Shown: positions 17,354 through 26,857 of the stretch, one piece after another
Layout of the letters: the number at the start of each line of letters is the position of its first letter
How positions within the stretch are numbered: position 1 is the first letter of the stretch
Program-made: the position numbers and the translations under genes
Notes under the pieces: model-generated
Database searches by the model: none
Told to the model about the DNA's origin: nothing
What the model saw: the letters and a program-made list of their open reading frames with translations, nothing else
Origin: Pseudanabaena sp. FACHB-2040
GTDB taxonomy: Bacteria > Cyanobacteriota > Cyanobacteriia > Phormidesmidales > Phormidesmidaceae
DNA: 64,000 bases
NCBI RefSeq assembly: GCF_014696715.1
Contig: NZ_JACJQO010000005.1
Coordinates: 806,001-870,000, forward strand
Reading direction: 5' to 3'

Positions 17354-17387
17354 GGCAGTTTGCGATCGCACGACCGAGCCTAACTCT

Positions 17388-20300
17388 CTAACTCCTAACC
17401 ACCAGTTCTGCAATCAGCTTAATCAGCGCCTGGGGCTCCAACGGTTTTGACATATGCCGTTGAAACCCAGCCTCTAGCGCTTGCTGCTGGTTGTAGTCTC
17501 CGGCATAGGCAGTGAGTGCGATCGCAGGTACCTCCCCACCCAGGTCAGCAGGTAAAGCTCTGACCTGGCGTAGCAGCATATAGCCATCAGTTTTGGGCAT
17601 ACCAATGTCGCTCAGCAGAATATCGGGTTGAGCTTGGGCCAAGGTTGCAAGGGCAGCTTCTGCGTTTGCAGCAGTGGTCACCTCTGCGCCAGACTGCTCC
17701 AGCAAAAAAGCGACAAACTCTCGCGTGTCAGTATCATCATCAACAACCAACACGCGAACGCCCTTTAAACTGAGCGAGACATCCGACAGTGACGGCGATT
17801 CAGCGGGGACGGGTTGCGCGGGCATCAGCGGCAGCCGCACAGTAAAGGTTGCGCCCAACCCCTCCCCTGGGCTGTCTGCCCGAACGCTACCCCCATGCAG
17901 CTCTACCAAATGACGCACAATCGCCAGCCCCAGCCCCAACCCGCCAAACTTACGAGTTGTTGCACTATCACCTTGCCGGAAATAGTCAAATACATGGGGT
18001 AAAAAGTTAGGAGAAATGCCTTTGCCCGTATCACTCACCGTGATTTGGGCAAACTTGCCGCTGGTGCCTTGGCCTAGCTCATTGGGTTCAAGATCTTCTA
18101 CCCGCAGCCCCTCACCAGTGACTAAAGCCAGCTTCACCTCAACTCGACCGCCAACTGGGGTAAATTTAACCGCATTAGAAAGTAAGTTCCACACCACTTG
18201 CTGCAGCCGAGTAGAGTCGCCCAAAACCATGAGCGAGGGAGCGTTTGCCAAATCTAGACTCCTCTCTCCTATCTCCCCAGTCCTTATTTCAATAGCTTTG
18301 GCTTCTGCGGCAAGCCGCACAGTTTCCAGAGCAGCTTTAGTGATTGCCGTCAGATTGACCGGGCTAACCGTGAGGTTGAGCTTGCCCCGCAAAATGCGCG
18401 ACACATCCAGTAAGTCTTCGATCAGTTCGGCCTGCAGCCTGGCATTTCGTTCAATCGTAACCAGGGCTTGCTTGGCTCGCTCTGTGTCTAGCTGGCTGGT
18501 CTGCAGCAGCCTAGACCAGCCCAGAATGGGGTTAAGAGGCGACCTGAGCTCGTGGGAGAGCACGGCTAAAAACTCGTCCTTAATGCGGTTGGCAGCTTCA
18601 GCTTCGGCTCGGGCCGACTGTTCCCGCTCTAGCAACCGTTCTCGCTCCTGTTCAGCCTGCAGGCGCTCAGTGACATCAGTGTTGGTGCCAAACCAGCGCA
18701 CCACCTGGCCCTGCTCATTGTGAATGGGAATAGCCCGCGAAAGAAACCAGCGATACTCTCCGTCCCTGCCTCGCAGGGGAAAGGTATCTTCCCAGGTGCT
18801 GCCAGCCGCTACACAGCTGCGAAACTTAGCGGTTACCGCCTCTACAAAGTCAGGGTGATGCACCTGCTGCCAACCCCAACCTGCCATCTCTTCAAAAGTC
18901 GTGCCCGTATACTCAAACCAGCGTCGGTTGTACCAGAAGATTGCGCCTGTCTCATCAGCCATCCAGGCCAGTTGAGCAATGTTATCGGCTAGATCGCGGA
19001 AGCGCTCTTCGCTTTGACGCAAAATCTCTTCCACGTGTCTGCGCTCAGTGATGTCCATTGAGGTCACGCCCACGCCCAGCACCTGCCCATTTGAGAGGCA
19101 AACCGGAAAGTAGTTCACCAGGCTGTGCCGCACCACGTCAGCAGGATAGGTAACCCCGACAATCTCCTGATTTAGCAGAGGCTCTCTGGTCTGCATCACT
19201 CGCTGTAGAACGGGAGCCAACAACGGTGCCCAGTTTGGCAAAACCTCCCACAGCGTGCGCCCGAAATGATGGCTTAAAGGCAGCCCATTGGTGGTAGCCA
19301 GCGCTTCGTTGGCGTGGACATAGCGTAAGTTCTGATCAAAAAAAGCAATGCCGATTGGTGAGCAGGCAATGAAAGCACTGAGAGTAGTTTGGCTCTGGCG
19401 CAGGGCTTCCTCGGCCTGTTTGCGATCGGTAATATCGAGAAACAGGCCATCCCAGACATCCCCATATTCAGTTTGCTGCGCTCGGGAGCGACCCTGAATC
19501 CACTTTAGATTTCCCGATGGGGTAGTCAGCCGCCCCTCCCACTGCCAAGGCAGTGAATCTTCAACAGCGCTGACGATTGAACTCTCAAATGAAGGCAAGT
19601 CGTCAGGATGAATCAACTCTAGTAGGGAATTGGCATCCTGAAGAATCGTTGCGGGCTCCAGTTCAACCAATTCACGGGAACCCGAACTGATGTATGTAAA
19701 GGACTTCGATCTTCCAAGGCAGGGCGCATAGCGGTAGACCATCCCGGGCATGTTACTGACAAGCAACTGAAATCTAGCTTCGCTTTGGCGCAAGGCGGCT
19801 TCTACCTGCTTGCGCTCAGTAATTTCAGTCACTAAAACAGAAACGCCCGTCTCGGAAGGATAAATATGGTTCTCAAACCAGCGCTGCCAAGGCAGGTACA
19901 GGTAGTCGAGATGAACGATGCTTTGCTCAGCGACTGCTCGATGCACTGCGGTATAAAATTCGCTCCCTACGGTTTCCGGAAAAACCTCCCAGATAGAGCG
20001 GCCCAGCAGGTTTTCTCTAGAAATGCCGACCGTCTCTACAACCCGGTCGTTGACGTAGGTGTAGCGCCACTCCCGATCCAGCACTAAAAACTGATCATTG
20101 ATACTTCCTAGAACAGTTTCTAGCTGGTTCTTGGCAGCTTGAACTTCAACGTGTAGCGATCGCTCTCGGCGGGCTGCTGCTTGCTGTACGGCTTCGCTGC
20201 GTTTACGTTCACTGAGGTCTAAGACAAAGCCTGTAAATGTTTCCGCTCCCGTCATAACAGCGCCGTGCAAAACTGGCACCCGAGAGCCCTCTTTACGAAT

Positions 20301-20957
20301 GTACTCCTTCTCAAAAGGGGTGCAGGCTCCAGTAGTTTTAAGCTCTTGTAATGCCTTTTCACTCGCTTCAAGAAACTCTGGCGGCGTCATTTCGCGCCAA
20401 CGCATTCGCCCCGAACAGAGATCCTCTTTGGTATAGCCAACCATCTGTAAAAAGACGTCGTTGGCTTCTAAAACAGAGCCGCTTAAATCGGCCGCCAGCA
20501 TGCCAATAAAGTTAGATTCTGCTAAACAGCCAAAGCGGGCTTCACTCTGGCGCAGGGCTCGTAGGCTAGCTTCGGCTCTTTGCTGCGCGGCTCGCTGAGC
20601 AGCATTCAGCGAGTTGATCAAAATGGCTGCCATGACAAAAATGCCTAGCTGGATCAGAGTGCCCAAATCAGGAATACTAAGTGAGTAGGCAGGCTCGATC
20701 AAAAAGAAGTTAATGGTCAGTGTAGACAGCGCAATTGCAGCTAATCCTGGCCCTAGGCCGCCGTACCAAGCACTGACCATAATGGCGGCGAAAAAGGGCG
20801 GGCTTGGGGCGGGTTCGAGGTAGGGGCTAAGCAGGAGGTTGGTCCCCAATGCCAGGGCAACGGATAGGGCAGCAACGATGTAGCGCAGTAGACGAGCAGT
20901 CAAAACCGAACCCCTCCCCCAGTCATCCCTGAGAAACTTTGAACTTGATTCACTCAT
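17388..20957 (-). CDS. Multi-PAS hybrid histidine kinase with DUF4118-like membrane region
   Basis: A ~1189-residue membrane-bound hybrid kinase starting at ATG 20957. Residues ~20-125 hold four membrane segments of DUF4118/KdpD type (LLRYIVAALSVALALGTNLL, FFAAIMVSAWYGGLGPG). Five PAS-like modules follow between ~135 and 775, each ending in an ERK/DRK linker (DLSERKRSEA, EITERKQVEA, DITDRKQAEE, DITERRHVEE, DVTERLQAEQ). The kinase core has the H-box LAVLSHELRSPLNPILGWSR, N-box WNLLSNAVKFTP, and GLGLGLAIVRHLVELHGGS. A C-terminal receiver (VRVLVVDDDTDTREFV, LLSDIGMPKTDGY) completes it. No cognate regulator gene is adjacent. The stimulus cannot be inferred. Confidence 0.93.
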   Translation of the reverse strand: MSESSSKFLRDDWGRGSVLTARLLRYIVAALSVALALGTNLLLSPYLEPAPSPPFFAAIMVSAWYGGLGPGLAAIALSTLTINFFLIEPAYSLSIPDLGTLIQLGIFVMAAILINSLNAAQRAAQQRAEASLRALRQSEARFGCLAESNFIGMLAADLSGSVLEANDVFLQMVGYTKEDLCSGRMRWREMTPPEFLEASEKALQELKTTGACTPFEKEYIRKEGSRVPVLHGAVMTGAETFTGFVLDLSERKRSEAVQQAAARRERSLHVEVQAAKNQLETVLGSINDQFLVLDREWRYTYVNDRVVETVGISRENLLGRSIWEVFPETVGSEFYTAVHRAVAEQSIVHLDYLYLPWQRWFENHIYPSETGVSVLVTEITERKQVEAALRQSEARFQLLVSNMPGMVYRYAPCLGRSKSFTYISSGSRELVELEPATILQDANSLLELIHPDDLPSFESSIVSAVEDSLPWQWEGRLTTPSGNLKWIQGRSRAQQTEYGDVWDGLFLDITDRKQAEEALRQSQTTLSAFIACSPIGIAFFDQNLRYVHANEALATTNGLPLSHHFGRTLWEVLPNWAPLLAPVLQRVMQTREPLLNQEIVGVTYPADVVRHSLVNYFPVCLSNGQVLGVGVTSMDITERRHVEEILRQSEERFRDLADNIAQLAWMADETGAIFWYNRRWFEYTGTTFEEMAGWGWQQVHHPDFVEAVTAKFRSCVAAGSTWEDTFPLRGRDGEYRWFLSRAIPIHNEQGQVVRWFGTNTDVTERLQAEQERERLLEREQSARAEAEAANRIKDEFLAVLSHELRSPLNPILGWSRLLQTSQLDTERAKQALVTIERNARLQAELIEDLLDVSRILRGKLNLTVSPVNLTAITKAALETVRLAAEAKAIEIRTGEIGERSLDLANAPSLMVLGDSTRLQQVVWNLLSNAVKFTPVGGRVEVKLALVTGEGLRVEDLEPNELGQGTSGKFAQITVSDTGKGISPNFLPHVFDYFRQGDSATTRKFGGLGLGLAIVRHLVELHGGSVRADSPGEGLGATFTVRLPLMPAQPVPAESPSLSDVSLSLKGVRVLVVDDDTDTREFVAFLLEQSGAEVTTAANAEAALATLAQAQPDILLSDIGMPKTDGYMLLRQVRALPADLGGEVPAIALTAYAGDYNQQQALEAGFQRHMSKPLEPQALIKLIAELVVRS

Positions 20958-21148
20958 CAAACACCCAACTCCTACTTTGGCCCCAACTCTGGCCCCAACT
21001 CTGGGAAGTATTGATCTAATAACTTTGATCTAATCGCTGCTGACTCTGCCCCTAGGGGTAACCGCAATTGAACTTTACTACCTTATGACAGAGGAGACTC
21101 ACGCCTTGGGAGTGATTCAACCGCTGAGCCCGATGCAGTAGAAATAGG
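20958..21148. other. Divergent intergenic region with short direct repeats
   Basis: Between the kinase and the LEA-like gene lie short tandem copies: GGCCCCAACTCT twice (20978-21003 area), TTGATCTAATAAC/TTTGATCTAATCG (21010-21035 area), and a 10-bp palindrome CCCCTAGGGG (about 21050-21059). They could be regulator sites, but no known consensus is matched. Confidence 0.35.
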
Positions 21149-21622
21149 ATGCTAACCGCATGGAGATTGTATACTGTGCAACTAAACTCTTTTACGAAAC
21201 AGATTTCCACTGCAGGCCGCTGGATGGCTAAAGCACTGATGGGCTTTTTGGCCGTTGCCCTGCTCTGGCAAGGTGCATTCCTGGCTAACCTCTCGGCAGT
21301 CGCAGCACCTACCAACACCCTGATTGCAGCCGACTTAGGAACCGAAGCCCAGAGCAAAGTTGGCAAAGACACCGGACGCGCCAAGAATTTCATTCAAGAT
21401 ACCAAAGAGACGGTTGAGAAAGCGGCCCGCGACAATGCCAGCAAGGTCGATGACGCAACTGGCGACGACAGCAACTTCATCGAGCGCAGAGCCCGTCGCG
21501 ATGCATCTCGCATTCACGAGCGTGCCGAGGAAGATGCTAACCGGACTGAAAAGGCCGTTGACAATACCCGTAACGCAGTTGAAGGCGCTATCGACAGCAT
21601 CAAAGATGCTTTTAGCAATTAG
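21149..21622 (+). CDS. Secreted charged LEA-like protein
   Basis: A 157-residue protein. Residues ~26-52 are a signal peptide (MAKALMGFLAVALLWQGAFL, then ANLSAVAA as likely cleavage site), with an N-terminal extension that may be shorter if translation starts at GTG 21176 or ATG 21224. The mature part is a highly charged, Ala/Asp/Arg-rich helical polypeptide with repeating motifs (KDTGRAKNFIQDTKETVEKA, RRARRDASRIHERAEEDANR, AVDNTRNAVEGAIDSIKDAF), reminiscent of late-embryogenesis-abundant or CsbD-like stress proteins. It probably acts in the periplasm or thylakoid lumen. The exact family is not recognised. Confidence 0.75.
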   Translation: MLTAWRLYTVQLNSFTKQISTAGRWMAKALMGFLAVALLWQGAFLANLSAVAAPTNTLIAADLGTEAQSKVGKDTGRAKNFIQDTKETVEKAARDNASKVDDATGDDSNFIERRARRDASRIHERAEEDANRTEKAVDNTRNAVEGAIDSIKDAFSN

Positions 21623-21678
21623 TCAACCTAGCCGTAATCAAGGCTAGACAGCCTCAGATTCCGCAGCATATTCTCTAG

Positions 21679-21736
21679 GATTGCTTCGCTTCGCTCGCAA
21701 TGACTCTCTGTTTTATTGCGAGGCTGCGAGGCAATC
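21679..21736. repeat. Palindromic dispersed element (REP/MITE-like)
   Basis: The left arm GATTGCTTCGCTTCGCTCGC (from 21679) and right arm TATTGCGAGGCTGCGAGGCA (from 21714) are near-complementary, giving an imperfect hairpin of about 22 bp with a 10-base loop. Sequences of the form ATTGCTTCGCT(T/A)CGCTCGCAATGAC are common dispersed repeats in cyanobacteria. It sits between the LEA-like and YdeI genes and may act as a terminator. Confidence 0.7.
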
Positions 21737-21778
21737 TTTATAGTGGCACTAGCGTTGTGCTTAAACTTACTGCCCCAT

Positions 21779-22363
21779 ATGCCTGAGGCTCCTGCCAACT
21801 CGACCCACCCGCTGACACGAGCCGAATGGCGAGCTTGGCTTGAGGGCAACCATACGCGCAAAGAAGGCGTTTGGCTGGTCAGCTATAAAAAAAATACGGG
21901 TAAACCTTGCTTTGAGTATGGCGATGCCGTAGAAGAAGCGCTTTGCTTTGGCTGGATTGATAGTAAACCCAATAAGCTTGATGATGAGCGCTCTTTGCTC
22001 TGGTTTGCTCCACGCAAGTCTGGCACGGGCTGGTCGAAACTGAACAAGGAGCGGGTTGAGAGGCTATTGGCGGCCGGACTCATGGCTCCTGCCGGACTAG
22101 CTAAGGTTGAAGCCGCCAAGAAAGATGGTTCTTGGACAGCTTTAGATGCGGTTGAGGCGTTAGAGATCCCTGACGATCTGGCCGCCGCCTTTGTTCTTTG
22201 CCCCGGCTCAGCAGATAATTTTGAGGCCTTTCCCCGCTCGGCCAAACGCGGCATTTTGGAGTGGATTTCTACTGCCAAAAGGCCGGAAACTCGGGCTAAG
22301 CGCATTGCAGAGACGGCTGAGCTAGCTGCTCAGAATCGCCGTGCTAACCAATGGCGCAAGTGA
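21779..22363 (+). CDS. YdeI/OmpD-associated family protein
   Basis: A 194-residue cytosolic protein. The start ATG at 21779 (MPEAPANSTHPLTRAEWRAW) is preferred because a longer frame would begin inside the dispersed repeat. The sequence follows the YdeI/OmdA family: WLEGNHTRKEGVWLVSYKKN, YGDAVEEALCFGWIDSKPNK, SLLWFAPRKSGTGWSKLNKE, and a C-terminal 'FEAFPRSAKRGILEWISTAK' plus PETRAKRIAETA. Family members have been linked to bacteriocin or peptide resistance in some bacteria, but the biochemical activity is unknown. It converges with the TPR gene, with stop codons 3 bases apart. Confidence 0.87.
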   Translation: MPEAPANSTHPLTRAEWRAWLEGNHTRKEGVWLVSYKKNTGKPCFEYGDAVEEALCFGWIDSKPNKLDDERSLLWFAPRKSGTGWSKLNKERVERLLAAGLMAPAGLAKVEAAKKDGSWTALDAVEALEIPDDLAAAFVLCPGSADNFEAFPRSAKRGILEWISTAKRPETRAKRIAETAELAAQNRRANQWRK

Positions 22364-22366
22364 CTT

Positions 22367-23203
22367 TTAGAGCGCCAGGACAGTTCGCACGGGCTGAGTA
22401 TTGATCACGCTCTGAAAATTATGGTCGCTGCTGGCCATCCAACGGTACTCATCGGGGCTAAGTGCGATCGCTTTTTGCAGGTTTTCAGCGGCCTGCACCG
22501 CATCGCTCTGCAGAGCAAAGGCGGTAGCCCTGCCATACCAGGCGCTAGGGTTAGCGTCTTGAATCTTAAGGGAGCAATTAAAGGAGGTCAGAGCTTCTTC
22601 AAAACGCTCTAGCTTGTTGAGCACCATGCCTCGATAGGTCCAGGCGTAGTAGCAGTCTCGCTTGACAGCTAGAGCGGTATCGAGACTGCTCAGGGCTTCG
22701 CGGTAGCGGCGCAGATTAGCCAAGGCAACAGCTCGGCTGTACCAGGCACGGTAGCTGTTTGGCTCTAGATCAGTGAGCCGATTAAAGCTGTCTACAGCGT
22801 CTTCAAAGCGATTGAGGCGGAGTAGGGTATGGCTGCGGTTGTACCAGACTTTGGCGTTTTCGGGCTGCAGCGCTAGGGCCCGATTGAAGCTCTGGAGTGC
22901 AACCTCAAGTGACCCCATGCCGACCTGGGCAATGCCGCGTCCATACCAGGCTAGGGGGTTTTTAGGCTGCAGTGCAATGGCCCGTTGAAAACTTTCTAAA
23001 GCAGCTTCAAAGGCTTTTAGCTCGCAGAGGGCATATCCCCGATAAATCCAGGCATCGCAATGGCGTGGGTTGGTTTCTAAAGCCCGATTAAATTTGTCGA
23101 CCGCAGCTTCAAATCGACCTGCGTCGAACAGAGCACCTGCCTGACCGTACCAGGTCATGGCATCGGGCGGCTGCTCATTGAGAGATTGGGCCACAGGAAG
23201 CAT
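22367..23203 (-). CDS. Tetratricopeptide repeat protein
   Basis: A 278-residue protein of about six to seven consecutive 34-residue TPRs with a regular W-Y-G/R-x-A pattern: 'AWYGRGIAQVGMGSLEVALQ', 'VWYNRSHTLLRLNRFEDAVD', 'AWTYRGMVLNKLERFEEALT'. The spacing is very regular, typical of cyanobacterial TPR scaffold proteins. The C-terminus has 'SPDEYRWMASSDHNFQSVIN', an end-cap. No signal peptide. It is divergent from aspartase with 140 bases between. Binding partner unknown. Confidence 0.87.
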   Translation of the reverse strand: MLPVAQSLNEQPPDAMTWYGQAGALFDAGRFEAAVDKFNRALETNPRHCDAWIYRGYALCELKAFEAALESFQRAIALQPKNPLAWYGRGIAQVGMGSLEVALQSFNRALALQPENAKVWYNRSHTLLRLNRFEDAVDSFNRLTDLEPNSYRAWYSRAVALANLRRYREALSSLDTALAVKRDCYYAWTYRGMVLNKLERFEEALTSFNCSLKIQDANPSAWYGRATAFALQSDAVQAAENLQKAIALSPDEYRWMASSDHNFQSVINTQPVRTVLAL

Positions 23204-23343
23204 GGTGGTTAAGGTTTAAAAAAAGTGACTGAGAACTCCTGTTTGTCACCTGCTGATGGCAGGCTTCAATCTCGCGTATGCTTCCCGCTGATTGCTTAGA
23301 TGCCAATATTATCCCTTACTCTAGAAGGGATGACTCACTTTGA

Positions 23344-24795
23344 ATGCATTTTGTTTCGGTTATGGTGGCCAACTCAGCGGCGTATCGGATTGAGAAAGAC
23401 TCGATGGGGGAGCGGCAGATCCCAGCGACTGCCTACTACGGCATTCAAACTCTGCGCGCCGTTGAAAACTTTCCCATCAGTGGCCTAACGCCGCTGCCGA
23501 CTTACGTGGATGCCTGTGTGCTGATCAAAAAGGCGGCCGCGATCGCAAATGGCGAACTAGGCTGCATTGCTCCAGAAATCAGCCAGGCTATTGTCAAGGC
23601 CGCCGACGAGGTGCTGCTAGGCCAATTGCGTGACCAGTTTGTGGTCGATGTCTACCAGGCTGGGGCGGGCACGTCGCACCACATGAATGTTAACGAGGTG
23701 CTGGCTAACCGAGCGCTAGAGCTGCTGGGCGAGGAAAAGGGTAGCTACCAGCGGGTCAACCCCAACGATCACGTCAACTACGGCCAGTCCACCAACGACG
23801 TGATTCCCACAGCGATTCGGGTGGGGGGGCTGCTGGCGCTAGAGCGCAGCCTGTTTCCGGCGCTGTCGGATGCGATCGCAACCCTCGACAACAAAGCCGA
23901 GGAATTCCATGATGTAGTTCGCTCGGGCCGCACCCACCTGCAAGATGCCGTGCCTGTGCGTCTGGGCGAAAACTTTCGGGCCTGGGCCCAAATCCTCAGT
24001 GAGCACATGATCCGCATCGAGACGGCATCAGGCGATTTGACCCTGCTAGGCATTGGCGGCAGCGCTGCCGGGACTGGCCTCAATACCCATCCTGACTACC
24101 GCTTTCGGGTCGTGGCGCTACTGGCAGAGCTAATCGATCAGCCGCTGCGGCCCGCCCCTCACCTGATGGCGGCGATGCAGAGCATGGCCCCCTTTGTGGC
24201 GGTTTCTGGCGCTTTGCGCAACCTGGCCCAAGACTGCGTCAAGCTCTCCCACGACCTGCGCCTGCTCGACTCTGGCCCCAAGACGGGCTTCAAAGAAATT
24301 CAGCTGCCCCCCGTACAGCCCGGCTCATCGATCATGCCCGGCAAATACAACCCGGTAATGGCCGAGATGACCTCGATGGTCTGTTTTCAGGTGATGGGCT
24401 ACGACAGTGCGATCGCACTGGCCGCCCAGGCCGGACAGCTAGAGCTGAACGTGATGATGCCGCTGATTGCCTACAACCTGATCCAGAGCATCGAGATTTT
24501 GGGCAATACTCTGGCTGCTCTCACCCATCGCTGTCTCAAAAGCATTGAGGCCAACCGCGACCGCTGCCGCGACTACGCCGAGGGCAGCCTCTCCCTGGTC
24601 ACCGCTCTCAACACGCATATTGGGTACTTGAATGCGGCTGCGATCGCAAAAGAGTCTCTGGAAACCGGCAAGTCCCTGCGGCAGCTAGTGCTAGAGAAAA
24701 ATCTGATGCCCCCCGATCAGCTAGCCGCCGTGCTAGATCTAGAGAAAATGAGCCAGATGCCCCCCGCCCTGCCCCCTATTCCACCTACGCTATGA
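23344..24795 (+). CDS. aspA: Aspartate ammonia-lyase (aspartase)
   Basis: A 483-residue member of the fumarase/aspartase superfamily, which would convert L-aspartate to fumarate plus ammonia. Key motifs are SSHH-type 'AGAGTSHHMNVNEVLANRAL', VNYGQSTNDVIPTA, SGRTHLQDAVP, and the signature loop GSSIMPGKYNPVMAEM with the catalytic Ser. The QSTND block and overall length favour aspartase over fumarase class II, though fumarase cannot be fully excluded. Start ATG 23344; ATG 23365 is an alternative. The SWIM gene overlaps its stop codon by four bases (ATGA), so the two are translationally coupled. Confidence 0.85.
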   Translation: MHFVSVMVANSAAYRIEKDSMGERQIPATAYYGIQTLRAVENFPISGLTPLPTYVDACVLIKKAAAIANGELGCIAPEISQAIVKAADEVLLGQLRDQFVVDVYQAGAGTSHHMNVNEVLANRALELLGEEKGSYQRVNPNDHVNYGQSTNDVIPTAIRVGGLLALERSLFPALSDAIATLDNKAEEFHDVVRSGRTHLQDAVPVRLGENFRAWAQILSEHMIRIETASGDLTLLGIGGSAAGTGLNTHPDYRFRVVALLAELIDQPLRPAPHLMAAMQSMAPFVAVSGALRNLAQDCVKLSHDLRLLDSGPKTGFKEIQLPPVQPGSSIMPGKYNPVMAEMTSMVCFQVMGYDSAIALAAQAGQLELNVMMPLIAYNLIQSIEILGNTLAALTHRCLKSIEANRDRCRDYAEGSLSLVTALNTHIGYLNAAAIAKESLETGKSLRQLVLEKNLMPPDQLAAVLDLEKMSQMPPALPPIPPTL

Positions 24796-25625
24796 CCAGT
24801 TTTTCAGCGACGCCAACCCCTTCAGACTATAACCTGCAGGAAGAAGCCTGGTGGGTGCAGCAGTGGGTAGAGCTGCTCAACACCTACCGCTTCAAAAAGC
24901 GTCTGGAGCGGGGCCGCATCTATGCTCGCGAAGGCAACATCTTAAGTCTGGAATTTAAGGGCACCAAAGTAGTAGCTCTGGTGCAGGGCACCGCTCCCGA
25001 ACCCTACAAGCTCTCGATCTGGATCGATGCTTTTTCCGACGAAGACTGGAGCTACGTGATCGATTCCCTGGCCGAAAAAGCAATTTACTCGGCCCAACTG
25101 CTGGCCGGAGAAATGCCCTCAGATATTGAAGCCGTCTTTACCGGCAGCGGCCTCAACCTGTTTCCCTTCACCCTCTCCGATGTCCACTCCAAGTGCAGCT
25201 GCCCCGACCCCAAAAACCCCTGCAAGCATATTGCGGCAGTGTATTACCAGCTGGGTGACTTTTTCCGCGAAGATCCCTTTGTGCTCTTTCAGCTGCGCGG
25301 CCGCACCCGAGGCCAAATTCTTGAGGCCCTGCGGCAGAAACGACTCAGCGCCACCGAAACATCTCCTAATGAAGCCGCCACAGACGAAAGCGCACCTGCT
25401 GCAGCGCCATCGCCTCCAACAACAGCCCTAAATGTTGACCACTACTGGACCTACGATGCCCCGCTCGATCCTTCCTTGGTAGTGATCACCCCGTCAGAAA
25501 CCACGGTGCTAGACGTGCTCGACACGATTCCGCTTCCGGCAGAAGATGCCCAGTTTGTCACAGCTTATCTAAAGACGCTTTACCAAACCGTCGCTCAACA
25601 GGCCGTTATGACGGCCTTGAGTTAA
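24792..25625 (+). CDS. SWIM zinc-finger protein
   Basis: A 277-residue protein with a SWIM zinc-binding motif, CSCPDPKNPCKHI (CxCx6CxH), in DVHSKCSCPDPKNPCKHIAA near residue 135. The N-terminus (WWVQQWVELLNTYRFKKRLE, RGRIYAREGNILSLEFKG) is the usual partner region of this family. A low-complexity Ala/Pro linker (ESAPAAAPSPPTTA) precedes the C-terminal segment. Such proteins are often encoded beside an SNF2-type helicase; none is visible here, and instead the gene overlaps aspartase by four bases. Role unknown, possibly DNA- or protein-binding. Confidence 0.87.
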   Translation: MTSFSATPTPSDYNLQEEAWWVQQWVELLNTYRFKKRLERGRIYAREGNILSLEFKGTKVVALVQGTAPEPYKLSIWIDAFSDEDWSYVIDSLAEKAIYSAQLLAGEMPSDIEAVFTGSGLNLFPFTLSDVHSKCSCPDPKNPCKHIAAVYYQLGDFFREDPFVLFQLRGRTRGQILEALRQKRLSATETSPNEAATDESAPAAAPSPPTTALNVDHYWTYDAPLDPSLVVITPSETTVLDVLDTIPLPAEDAQFVTAYLKTLYQTVAQQAVMTALS

Positions 25626-25668
25626 GCAGTCTGAGATGCGTATTAGACTAAAAGACTAAAATTCTAGG

Positions 25669-25738
25669 GTAGGTTGAACCTTAGCAAAAGCCAAGAATCC
25701 CCTCCATGTTGGGTTGAACGAGGTGAAACCCAACCTAC
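25669..25738. repeat. Dispersed inverted repeat (GTTGGGTTTCA type)
   Basis: GTAGGTTG (25669-25676) pairs with CAACCTAC (25731-25738), and inside it GTTGGGTT (25708-25715) pairs with AACCCAAC (25727-25734), giving alternative hairpins. The phrase 'TGGGTTGAACGAGGTGAAAC' is a common cyanobacterial intergenic repeat. It follows the SWIM gene and may terminate the aspA-SWIM transcript. Confidence 0.65.
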
Positions 25739-25863
25739 TCAATGCCTACCTATACCAATTCTCTAAACAGCCGCTACTTATCCACCCATCTACTCTCCTA
25801 CCTCCTATCTGCAGCACTTTTTTCCGGGGTTGGTATATCCTCTCGGGCAGCCTTCTTGTCTAT

Positions 25864-26601
25864 TTAGTTTTGTCCCATTTTATTCCTAAGGTTGCTGCCG
25901 AGCAGTTGCTCAAAATCTTTTCTGACAATTTGATAACACTCGCAGCAGCCTGCTTCCAGCCCTTCTCGATCAAGAATTGTCATGTTGCCGCGTCTGTAGC
26001 GAATTAGCCCTGCCTTTTGCAACATGCTAGCCACCACTGAAACCGTAGGCCGACGCACCCCCAGCATTTGAGAGGCAAATTCCTGAGTCATCACAAACTC
26101 GTCTTTTCGAGCCCGGTCGTGGTTCATCAAGATCCAGCGGCAAAAGCGCTCTTCTACCGAGTGAAAGCGGTTGCAAGCAGCTGATTGCGAAACCTGCATT
26201 AACCGGGCTTGAGTATAGCGCTTAAGCAGAGTTTGCAGCGACCCCTGCCGATTTGCCTCCTCCTTAAAATCCGCCGCCTTCATCTTCATGCCCTCCCCCT
26301 CAATTTGCGTAATCGCTAGATTGGTTGTGCTGTCGGCATCTAAAAAGACGGGAAGACCTACAATTCCTTCATAGCCTACAATTCCCACTTCGGCGGTCTC
26401 GCCATTTTCCATCAGGCTGAGTAGTGAGACGACGCTATTTAAAGGGAAATAAATATGCTCGATCGGCTGATCTGGCTCACAAACAGTCTGGTGAAATTCC
26501 ATGTGAACTTTCTCCAGTTTGGGCAGCAGTCGCTCATACTCTTCTTCGGGTAGGGCTGCCAAGATCTGGTTTTCAATATCTGGGCCGAGCTGTTGGGGCA
26601 T
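25864..26601 (-). CDS. Crp/Fnr-family transcription regulator
   Basis: I start this at ATG 26601 (MPQQLGPDIENQILAAL; 245 residues); a GTG at 26649 would extend it. Residues ~20-140 form a cyclic-nucleotide-binding-like beta-roll (VCEPDQPIEHIYFPLNSVVS, EVGIVGYEGIVGLPVFL). Residues ~165-225 are the Crp-type HTH with 'MTQEFASQMLGVRRPTVSVV' as recognition region. The normal cAMP-binding Arg-Ser pocket is not evident, so the ligand is probably not cAMP. A Cys pair in 'EAGCCECYQIV' near the C-terminus could sense redox or metal, which is inference. No adjacent target is obvious. Confidence 0.88.
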   Translation of the reverse strand: MPQQLGPDIENQILAALPEEEYERLLPKLEKVHMEFHQTVCEPDQPIEHIYFPLNSVVSLLSLMENGETAEVGIVGYEGIVGLPVFLDADSTTNLAITQIEGEGMKMKAADFKEEANRQGSLQTLLKRYTQARLMQVSQSAACNRFHSVEERFCRWILMNHDRARKDEFVMTQEFASQMLGVRRPTVSVVASMLQKAGLIRYRRGNMTILDREGLEAGCCECYQIVRKDFEQLLGSNLRNKMGQN

Positions 26602-26857
26602 GAATAGCAGTATCCGTTTGCCTATCTGTGTAGAAATATAATCCAACACACTGCTTTAGCCGCTTCTGACTACCGCCCTAAGAATTTTCCGGGCTTGAGC
26701 GATCGCACAAATTTGCTAAGGGTGCTTATGGCAACCATTTTACAGAGCTACCTGCTCTAGCTTCTCTACACTGAGAACCAACTCGGCTTAAGTTCGCCTG
26801 TACAACAAATACAGATATAGGGTGAAAAGCTATAGCAATCTATCAATCAGAAATCAG